A stretch of DNA of 64,000 bases from positions 2,534,001-2,598,000 of the forward strand of contig NZ_CP020612.1 of NCBI RefSeq assembly GCF_002105555.1, read 5' to 3'. This document shows, piece by piece, positions 58,110-64,000 of this stretch. The notes under the pieces were generated by a model. That model was given only the letters and a program-made list of their open reading frames with translations. It did not search any database and had not been told where the DNA came from. Position numbers and translations under genes: made by a program. How positions within the stretch are numbered: position 1 is the stretch's first letter; every line of letters begins with the position of its first letter. The stretch comes from Paracoccus contaminans (GTDB taxonomy: Bacteria > Pseudomonadota > Alphaproteobacteria > Rhodobacterales > Rhodobacteraceae).

Positions 58110-59345
58110 ATGGGTTCCGACATCAAGAAATTCGTAAATCCGAAGTTTCTCAACAGCATTGATGTCGTGCTCATGCGCGACCTCTTCGCTCGCCATTTCA
58201 AGGACGAAGGTCTCCCTGTCGCGTTCGATGGCGACGTCGCCGAGATTCGCAAACGGATCACCGACTATTTCGCGACACCGATCACCGAATGGTCCGAAGG
58301 CTTGATCGCCGATCTGCATCGGGTCGCCGAACTTGGGACCGGCGAAGGAATGCAGCTCATTCTGAACGAGGCCAGGCGCCAACGCGTTGTCCTCTATTCC
58401 GAGCCAGACGACGAAGAGGCCGACTCGGCTCCGGTAAAGCACGAGCCCAAGCATGTGGCGCTGCACGCCTATCTGCATCATCACCGGATCTTCGAGGCGG
58501 CGGCCGATTTCCAGGCGCTGCGGGCGCCGACCGCGATGGCGGAGTTTCGCGGGCCGCAGCGCGATGTCGGAGCCGATCTGACGGAGGAGGCGTCGGCGGC
58601 ATTCAAGGCCGCCATCGTGAAGCTGTTCGCGCAGGACCTGCAGGGCGATTACTGCCGTCTCGGCCCTTATGAGGAGGATGGCGAAATCAACCTCGTCGTC
58701 AGCCATGGCGCGCCGGTGACGACCACGCCCATCGTGGCGGGCGACCGCGAACAGATCATCACCCTGCGAGCGGTGAAATATGCGGCGCTCCGCTATTCAT
58801 CGAACGAAGGGCTCTTGCGCATCGGCGGCGTGCCGAGAGCGCAGCAGGCCGAAGTGGCGGGCATCTTTGCCGAGCACATTCTGGGGCGCCCCGGTTTCTT
58901 CGCAGGCAAGGACGCGCGCGATCTCTACACCCTCGATCCCATCACAGCATTCGGTCCGGATTTCGCATTCCAGCATGCGTTCGACGAGAGGATCCTCGAA
59001 GTTCGGATCGTGGCGGCAGCGGCCGATTTCTTCGCCGAGGATGAGGATGGCGAGTGGCGTTATGTGCGCAGTTGGGAATCGAAGGACGCATCCGGCGCGG
59101 CGCTCCGGCATTTCAAGGCCAGCGAGGTGCGGTTCGGCCGCGGGTGGCGCCTGGGAGAAATCACGTTCCGGGTGTTTTTCAAGAGCGATGCGAAACAGCC
59201 CGCCAAGGTGACCGTGCGTTTGAAGCCGCCCGGCACGCTCGCCTTCCGTCGCACCCGGTTCGAAAAGGCGATCCACGCACTGGTCGCGCGCAACGGACTC
59301 GAGAAGGATCGCGATGCTGATCTGGTTGTGGAAGCGGCTGAGTAA
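58110..59345 (+). CDS. uncharacterised 411-residue protein
   Basis: I do not recognise a family. Residues 1-75 are helical (DIKKFVNPKFLNSIDVVLMRDLF). An acidic linker near 105-115 follows, and residues 145-400 look like a mixed alpha/beta globular region. No nuclease, ATPase or membrane motif is apparent. The ribosome site AAAGGGG precedes the ATG. It overlaps the following winged-helix gene by 32 bp, so the two are expressed together and probably work together. Composition is GC-rich, like the recombinase side of the element and unlike the restriction genes. A defence, regulatory or host-takeover role is possible; none is supported by motif. Confidence 0.6.
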   Translation: MGSDIKKFVNPKFLNSIDVVLMRDLFARHFKDEGLPVAFDGDVAEIRKRITDYFATPITEWSEGLIADLHRVAELGTGEGMQLILNEARRQRVVLYSEPDDEEADSAPVKHEPKHVALHAYLHHHRIFEAAADFQALRAPTAMAEFRGPQRDVGADLTEEASAAFKAAIVKLFAQDLQGDYCRLGPYEEDGEINLVVSHGAPVTTTPIVAGDREQIITLRAVKYAALRYSSNEGLLRIGGVPRAQQAEVAGIFAEHILGRPGFFAGKDARDLYTLDPITAFGPDFAFQHAFDERILEVRIVAAAADFFAEDEDGEWRYVRSWESKDASGAALRHFKASEVRFGRGWRLGEITFRVFFKSDAKQPAKVTVRLKPPGTLAFRRTRFEKAIHALVARNGLEKDRDADLVVEAAE

Positions 59346-60255
59346 CGGCGGGGCTGAGGCCAGTGTCTCCGGCCGAGCGCTGCGCCGCTTCCCCGCGCGG
59401 GAGATCGAAGGGCTGCTTCGGGCGCGGGTTCTGATCGAGCAGCGGAAGGCCGACAGCTGGTCCGTCTGCGTGCATTGCGACTGCGGGCTCGATGCACGAC
59501 CGATCCGTGCCGTAGGAGATCGGCTACTTGCCTGCTGTCCGCGCGACGTCGCAGCGGACGTGGTGCTGGAGCCGGACGACCTCCGCCGGTTCGGGATAGA
59601 AGCCGACAAACTGATCTCGGCCATAGCAGCATCCGGCGGATTGCTGGCGGCGGCCACTGTCGTTTCGGACGGGCTGTGGCTGCTGGGACGGCTGCCAACG
59701 GGTATCTGCGTCTTTCTCTGCCGCGAAACGCATGTGCTGATGGCGCCTGCCACCATCCTCGCGACCAGGATGGCCGCCGGATCGGCACCCATCACCATCA
59801 TCACCATCGAACTCGACCCGGCAACCGAACTGCAGTTGCGTGCGGCCGGTATCGAAGCCCGCTCGCTCACCGAATGCGTTCTGGTGGACGATCACGGCAC
59901 GGAACATCTTGCGCTTGACCGACTCTCGTCGATCGCCGTCACCGCGCCCCGCCTTGTCCTGAGCCGGAGCCGCCAGTCGGCAATGTTCGACGGACGCCGC
60001 CTCGATCTCACGCCGCAGATGTTCGCACTGATCCGGCTTTTCGCGGAACAGGCCGGGCAGCGCGACCCCGTGCTGCGCAAGGAGACCATCGACGCGCAGA
60101 CCGGGCGTCCGGCGAACGAGATCGTGCGGGATCTGCGCAAGGCTCTGGTCGGATGCGGCCTGTCGCGGGCGGCCGCCGACGCCCTGATCGTGACCGTGCG
60201 TGGCTACGGCTATCGCCTCGGCATCGCTCCCGCAGAGGTGGCCGTCGAGGACTGA
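59314..60255 (+). CDS. cysteine-cluster protein with C-terminal PhoB/OmpR-like winged helix
   Basis: This 313-residue protein has at its N-terminal end a cysteine group CVHCDCG ... CC (residues about 51-75) that could bind zinc or another metal. A middle alpha/beta region with hydrophobic strands (TGICVFLCRETHVLMAP) follows. The last 90 residues carry an OmpR/PhoB-type DNA-binding fold: FDGRRLDLTPQMFALIRLFAE, NEIVRDLRKAL and the hallmark VRGYGYRLG near the end. There is no receiver domain. AAGGA stands just before the ATG, inside the preceding gene. It is likely a transcription factor working with the 411-residue protein; the signal is unknown. Confidence 0.65.
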   Translation: MLIWLWKRLSNGGAEASVSGRALRRFPAREIEGLLRARVLIEQRKADSWSVCVHCDCGLDARPIRAVGDRLLACCPRDVAADVVLEPDDLRRFGIEADKLISAIAASGGLLAAATVVSDGLWLLGRLPTGICVFLCRETHVLMAPATILATRMAAGSAPITIITIELDPATELQLRAAGIEARSLTECVLVDDHGTEHLALDRLSSIAVTAPRLVLSRSRQSAMFDGRRLDLTPQMFALIRLFAEQAGQRDPVLRKETIDAQTGRPANEIVRDLRKALVGCGLSRAAADALIVTVRGYGYRLGIAPAEVAVED

Positions 60256-60364
60256 GTCCTCCGCACACAATCCACACACAACAAGCACACGCCAAACACA
60301 CCGAAAGCGTCGGCGGGTCCGGCAGTCTTGGAACAACAGCAATGATGTTCCGAGGCACCTGGAC

Positions 60365-60958
60365 ATGCACCCACCGATTACCCCCGCCGACCTTTCCACG
60401 CTGATCGCTGAAGCCGATGCCGCAGCGCGCCGTCTGCGCCGCAAGCTGGTTCTGCCCGCCACCGATCATGACGATCTCCGCCAGGACCTTCTGGTCGACC
60501 TGATCTGCCGCCTGCCTGGCTTCGACGCGCGGCGCGGCAGCATCGGCGCTTTCGCAAACATCGTCCTGCGCAACCAGTCCGCACGGATCGCGATGCGCCA
60601 TCACCGCCAGCGCCGTGCGCAGGGTGGGTCGCTGCTCTCGCTCGAGCTGCCGTTGACCGGAGACCGCGAGCCGGTCGGCGACACGCTGACCGAGGACGAC
60701 GGGCTTGCCGCCTGGCACGGCCAGATCTGCTGCGCCGCCGCTGTCACTGAACTTCACCACGCCCTGCAGGCCGCCCTCGCGCGGCTGCCGACCGAGGATC
60801 GCCGGTTCTGCGCGGCGCTGGCGCATCGCCCCGTCACCGCGCTCGCGGCCGAGGGTTTCGGCAGCCGGTCCGCGCTCTACCGCCGCCTCGCCGATCTCCG
60901 CCACGTCCTCACCGTCCACGGTCTCGGTCCCGCCTGGGACGATCTCGCGGCGGCCTGA
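60365..60958 (+). CDS. sigma-70-like factor carried by the element
   Basis: This 197-residue protein resembles a small ECF-type sigma. DHDDLRQDLLVDLICRLPGF followed by RRGSIGAFANIVLRNQSARI matches region 2. LPTEDRRFCAALAHRPVTAL and GFGSRSALYRRLADLR resemble region 4 with its HTH. An Arg-rich connector lies between. ATG 60365 has GAGG upstream; longer in-frame starts exist. It may direct transcription of the following phage-like genes or act as a DNA-binding adaptor only. No anti-sigma gene is adjacent. Confidence 0.7.
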   Translation: MHPPITPADLSTLIAEADAAARRLRRKLVLPATDHDDLRQDLLVDLICRLPGFDARRGSIGAFANIVLRNQSARIAMRHHRQRRAQGGSLLSLELPLTGDREPVGDTLTEDDGLAAWHGQICCAAAVTELHHALQAALARLPTEDRRFCAALAHRPVTALAAEGFGSRSALYRRLADLRHVLTVHGLGPAWDDLAAA

Positions 60959-60980
60959 GTAGAGGCGAAAGGAGGAGATC

Positions 60981-61334
60981 ATGTTCATGGGCACCACCCC
61001 CTTCATCACGGTCCGCGCCCGCCGACCGCTCACCGAGATCGAGTTCTGCGCCTGGGTGGCGCAGGCCGTGCCGGGTGACCGGCTCGAATACCATCGCGGC
61101 TTTCTGGTTCTCGACATCTTCCCGATGTTCGCCCGGTTGCCGGATCCGCAGCGCGCGGAACTGGCACGGCTCGGGTCGCGCGCCTTCTGGGCCGCCGAAC
61201 AGGGCCTCGTGCACCTGGTGCAGGAGCGCACGGGCCCCGACCAGTTCGCCTACATCGCCGTCGCCCGCCCCAAGCCGAAGGCCGCGGCAGTCTCGCTGTC
61301 CGCGCTCCTGCTCGCCGAGCAAGAGGCCGCGTGA
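60981..61334 (+). CDS. small phage-type protein, winged-helix-like
   Basis: This 117-residue protein is preceded by an excellent AAAGGAGG ribosome site. The middle (LARLGSRAFWAAEQGLVHLVQE) looks like the recognition helix and wing of a small winged-helix fold, but no family is assigned. The stop and next start overlap as TGATG. It heads the recombination/replication gene set. Confidence 0.6.
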   Translation: MFMGTTPFITVRARRPLTEIEFCAWVAQAVPGDRLEYHRGFLVLDIFPMFARLPDPQRAELARLGSRAFWAAEQGLVHLVQERTGPDQFAYIAVARPKPKAAAVSLSALLLAEQEAA

Positions 61335-61867
61335 TGACCGCCTTCCAATCCCTTTTTGCCGATCACGGAGACCCGTACATGCCGTTCCCCACGAACACCC
61401 CCGCCGTCGACGACCTGCCGGGCCTCGGCCTGCAGGACATCGCCCAGCTGCCCGTCGAACTGCTGGCCATCCTTCAGCGCGAGCTCGACGAGCGCATGGC
61501 GCGGACCAAGGCCGCGAAGGCCCGCCTCGATGGCGCGCTGACCGTCCGCTACGCCACCCGCGCCGCCGAGGAACGGCAGGCGGCGGGCAAGGACACAGGC
61601 ACGATCCGGTTCGACGACGGCGATTTCACCGTGGTCGCCGATCTGCCGAAACGGGTCGATTGGGATCAGGATCGCCTCGCCGCCATGGTCGAGCGCATCA
61701 CCGCCGCCGGGGACGATCCCGCGCAGTATGTCGACATCGCCTTCAAGGTGCCCGAGCGCAAATACGCCGCCTGGCCCGATGCGATCCGTGCCGGGTTCGA
61801 GCCCGCGCGCACCGTCCGGCCCGGCACGCTGAAGATCGAGATCGTCCCGCAGGGGGCCGATCAATGA
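61334..61867 (+). CDS. uncharacterised phage-module protein
   Basis: This 177-residue protein has no signal or membrane segment. Residues 55-75 are helical (LLAILQRELDERMARTKAAK). The second half has a compact alpha/beta look with KVPERKYAAWPDAIRAGFEP. Proteins of this kind occur just before Sak4-like ATPases in related prophages, so a recombination accessory role is possible. Start and stop overlap both neighbours by 1-4 bp. Confidence 0.6.
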   Translation: MTAFQSLFADHGDPYMPFPTNTPAVDDLPGLGLQDIAQLPVELLAILQRELDERMARTKAAKARLDGALTVRYATRAAEERQAAGKDTGTIRFDDGDFTVVADLPKRVDWDQDRLAAMVERITAAGDDPAQYVDIAFKVPERKYAAWPDAIRAGFEPARTVRPGTLKIEIVPQGADQ

Positions 61868-62736
61868 GCCTCCCGATCATCAGCGCCGACCAGCGGCTGG
61901 CCGAGCCGCGGGGCATCAAAGGCTGCATCTTCGGCAAATCCGGCATCGGGAAGACCTCGCTCCTCTGGACGCTGAACGCGTCGACCACCCTGTTCATGGA
62001 TCTCGAGGCGGGCGATCTCGCCATCGAGGGCTGGGCGGGGGACAGCATCCGGCCGCGAACCTGGACGGAATGCCGGGATTTCGCGGTGTTCATCGGCGGG
62101 CCCAACCCGGCGCTGCGCGACGAGCAGCCCTACAGCCCCGCGCACTACAGAGCGGTCTGCGACCGCTTCGACGATCCGACAGCACTCGACCGCTACGACA
62201 CGATCTTCGTGGACTCGATCACCGTCGCCGGGCGGCTGTGCTTCGGCTGGTGCAAGGGTCAGCCCGAGGCGCTGTCGGAGAAGACCGGCAAGCCGGACGT
62301 GCGCGGGGCCTACGGTCTGCACGGCCGCGAGATGATCGGCTGGCTCACGCATCTCCAGCACACGCGGGCGAAGAACGTCTGGTTCGTCGGGATCCTCGAC
62401 GAGAAGCTCGACGACTTCAATCGCAAGGTTTTCCAGCCGCAGATCGACGGCTCGAAGACCGGGTTGGAGCTGCCGGGGATCGTCGACGAGGTGATCACCA
62501 TGGCGGAGCTGAAGGCCGATGGCGATCCCTATCGCGCCTTCGTTTGCCAGACGATCAACCCCTGGGGCTTTCCGGCCAAGGACCGCTCGGGGCGTCTGGA
62601 TCAGGTCGAGGAGCCTCACCTCGGCCGCCTGATGACGAAGATCCGCGCCCCCGTCGCACCAGCGCCCAAGCGCCTGACCTACACGCCGCCGCCCGCCGAT
62701 CCGGCGGCTGACGCCCAATCCCAACCGCAATCCTGA
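61864..62736 (+). CDS. Sak4-like phage recombination ATPase (AAA_24)
   Basis: This 290-residue RecA-fold ATPase has Walker A GKSGIGKTSL near residues 22-31, FMDLEAGDLAIEGW after it, and Walker B DTIFVDSITVAGRL near 118. It matches the phage nucleotide-binding family that includes Sak4-type single-strand annealing recombinases. The C-terminal 30 residues are Pro/Ala-rich. It overlaps the preceding gene (ATGA) and precedes a putative ssDNA-binding protein and a helicase, a standard phage recombination set. Confidence 0.82.
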   Translation: MSLPIISADQRLAEPRGIKGCIFGKSGIGKTSLLWTLNASTTLFMDLEAGDLAIEGWAGDSIRPRTWTECRDFAVFIGGPNPALRDEQPYSPAHYRAVCDRFDDPTALDRYDTIFVDSITVAGRLCFGWCKGQPEALSEKTGKPDVRGAYGLHGREMIGWLTHLQHTRAKNVWFVGILDEKLDDFNRKVFQPQIDGSKTGLELPGIVDEVITMAELKADGDPYRAFVCQTINPWGFPAKDRSGRLDQVEEPHLGRLMTKIRAPVAPAPKRLTYTPPPADPAADAQSQPQS

Positions 62737-62755
62737 TCAGAAAAGGAGGTTCCCC

Positions 62756-63385
62756 ATGGGTTCCTGGAACGATTTCAACGACGCGCAGAGCAACAGCAAC
62801 CTGATCCCGAAGGGCACGCTGGCCAAGGTGCGCCTGACCATCCGTCCGGGCGGTTTCGACGACGCCTCTCAGGGCTGGACCGGCGGCTATGCCACCCGCG
62901 GCTCGACGGGTGCTGTCTATCTGAACGGCGAGTTCACGGTGACCGAGGGGCAGTACGCCCGGCGCAAGATCTTCACGCTGATCGGGCTCTACAGCCCCAA
63001 GGGACCGGACTGGGCGAACATGGGCCGCAGCCTCGTGCGCGGCATGCTGAACTCGGCCCGCGGGATTTCCGACAAGGACATGTCGGCCGAGGCGCAGGCG
63101 GCGCGGCGCATCAACGGCTTTGCCGATCTCGACGGGATCGAGTTCATCGCCCGCATCGACATCGGCACCGACGCCAGCGGCGACGACAAGAACGAGATCC
63201 GTAGCGCGGTCACGCCGGATCATCGCGATTACGCACAGGTCATGGGGACTGCACCGCTGCAGTTCGGCGGACACGGTGCAGCCGGGCACGCCGCGCAGCA
63301 CACCACCCCTGCGGCACCGGCACATCAGCCCAGCCAGCCCGCTTCCGCCCCCGGGTTCGCCGGTCGGCCGAGCTGGGCGCAGTAA
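62756..63385 (+). CDS. DUF669-like putative single-stranded DNA-binding protein
   Basis: This 209-residue protein resembles DUF669 phage proteins: NLIPKGTLAKVRLTIRPGGF, VYLNGEFTVTEGQYARRKIF and GPDWANMGRSLVRGML, then a conserved ARIDIGTD strand. The C-terminal 45 residues are Gln/His/Ala/Pro-rich and flexible, as in SSB tails. AAAGGAGG precedes the ATG. Position between a Sak4-like ATPase and a helicase supports an ssDNA-binding role; not proven. Confidence 0.75.
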   Translation: MGSWNDFNDAQSNSNLIPKGTLAKVRLTIRPGGFDDASQGWTGGYATRGSTGAVYLNGEFTVTEGQYARRKIFTLIGLYSPKGPDWANMGRSLVRGMLNSARGISDKDMSAEAQAARRINGFADLDGIEFIARIDIGTDASGDDKNEIRSAVTPDHRDYAQVMGTAPLQFGGHGAAGHAAQHTTPAAPAHQPSQPASAPGFAGRPSWAQ

Positions 63386-63399
63386 GGGGGAGACCGGCC

Positions 63400-64000
63400 A
63401 TGCGCCTGCGCCCCCGCCAGAAGACCTTCGTCGAGCGTAGCGTTGCTGCGCTCGCCTCCCGCGGCAACACGCTGGGCGTGGCGCCCACCGGCGCGGGCAA
63501 GACCATCATGCTCTCGGCGGTCACAGGCGAGATGATCGGCGACGGCGCCAAGGCCTGCGTGCTGGCCCATCGCGACGAGTTGACGGCGCAGAACCGTGCC
63601 AAGTTCCAGCGCGTGGTGCCGGGCGTCGCCACCTCGGTCATCGACGCCACGGAGAAATCGTGGGGCGGCCAAGTCGCCTTCGCCATGGTGCCGACGCTGG
63701 CACGGGCTTCGAACCTCGCCGACATGCCGCGCCTCGACCTGCTGGTCGTCGACGAGGCGCACCATGCCGTCGCCGACAGCTACCGCCGCATCATCGACCG
63801 CGTGCGCGAAGCCAATCCCGACGCCCGCATCTTCGGGGTCACGGCGACGCCGAACCGTGGCGACAGGAAGGGCCTGCGCGAGGTCTTCGACAATGTCGCC
63901 GACCAGGTGCGGCTGGGCGAGTTGATCGCCTCGGGCCACCTGGTGCCGCCGCGCACCTTCGTCATCGATGTGGGCGTGCAGGACGAGTTGCGGTCCGTCC
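63400..64000 (+). CDS. DEAD/DEAH-box helicase (partial, cut by window end)
   Basis: The first 200 residues of a superfamily 2 helicase are present: Walker A APTGAGKT near residues 29-36, motif II VVDEAHH near 116-122 and motif III-like VTATPNRG near 147-154. The remainder lies beyond the window. It starts at an ATG with AAGGGGGAGA upstream and is the last visible gene of the phage module. It may serve replication or recombination of the element. Confidence 0.85.
   Translation, partial: MRLRPRQKTFVERSVAALASRGNTLGVAPTGAGKTIMLSAVTGEMIGDGAKACVLAHRDELTAQNRAKFQRVVPGVATSVIDATEKSWGGQVAFAMVPTLARASNLADMPRLDLLVVDEAHHAVADSYRRIIDRVREANPDARIFGVTATPNRGDRKGLREVFDNVADQVRLGELIASGHLVPPRTFVIDVGVQDELRSV

Larger units (their letters stand above)
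50793..64000. mobile_element. accessory region / integrated element abutting tRNA-Ser (far end outside window)
   Basis: Everything after tRNA-Ser is accessory in type: a restriction-modification set, a serine recombinase operon, a sigma-like factor and a phage-style recombination/replication module. GC content drops sharply at about 50.94 kb, recovers near 55.6 kb, and codon use differs between these two parts. That suggests two acquisitions or a cargo segment inside one element. No attachment-site repeat of the tRNA end was found inside the window, so the boundaries are provisional. Confidence 0.65.

Overview
The window is GC-rich chromosomal DNA of an alphaproteobacterium, most likely a Paracoccus-like member of the Rhodobacteraceae. 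The inference rests on several features. There is a class II (B12-dependent) ribonucleotide reductase and an NDUFS4-type accessory subunit of complex I. There is a class III aminotransferase that reads like the Paracoccus omega-transaminase, a class II DAHP synthase, and rpoZ next to a bifunctional Rsh protein. GC-rich codon use is strong across the first 50 kb. No database search was run.

Positions 1-50.8 kb are ordinary core genome in short operons. They hold: a surface-glycan cluster (a 1277-residue sulfotransferase/coiled-coil/two-glycosyltransferase fusion, a second sulfotransferase-like protein and wecB); an omega-aminotransferase; miaB; uvrB; sodC; the complex I subunit and a GNAT; tRNA-Arg; a Bax inhibitor-1 membrane protein; a quinone oxidoreductase divergent from an XRE regulator; a histidinol-phosphatase-like enzyme; mgtE with 5-FTHF cyclo-ligase; nrdJ with candidate NrdR boxes; fhs-GAF-IMPACT; a CAT-anticodon tRNA; purM-purN; a branched-chain amino acid ABC transporter operon with two tandem binding proteins; class II DAHP synthase; a PAS_5 protein; an NYN protein divergent from folK; rpoZ-rsh-DUF2062; a FAD amine oxidase; gltA; gltX; comEC; trpA; ychF; and tRNA-Ser(GCT).

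Immediately after tRNA-Ser the character changes and an accessory region runs to the end of the window. Its first part (about 50.94-55.56 kb) is clearly AT-richer. It carries what looks like a BfiI-type restriction-modification system: a phospholipase-D-fold endonuclease with one HxK...N...E active site, facing two translationally coupled SPPY-type DNA methyltransferases that are themselves coupled to a small ribbon-helix-helix protein. Next comes a minus-strand serine-recombinase operon (small ORF, DUF2924, recombinase, HTH protein; 57.9-55.6 kb).

Diverging from it is a plus-strand set. It starts with an unrecognised 411-residue protein overlapping a gene for a cysteine-cluster protein with a PhoB-like winged helix. 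A sigma-70-like factor follows, then a phage-type recombination/replication module: two small proteins, a Sak4-like ATPase, a DUF669-like ssDNA-binding candidate and a DEAH helicase cut by the window end. The far end of this element is outside the window.

The parts most worth follow-up are the PLD-endonuclease R-M system with its RHH partner, the 58.1-60.3 kb unknown pair with the adjacent sigma-like gene, and the repeat-bearing sulfotransferase/glycosyltransferase fusion.
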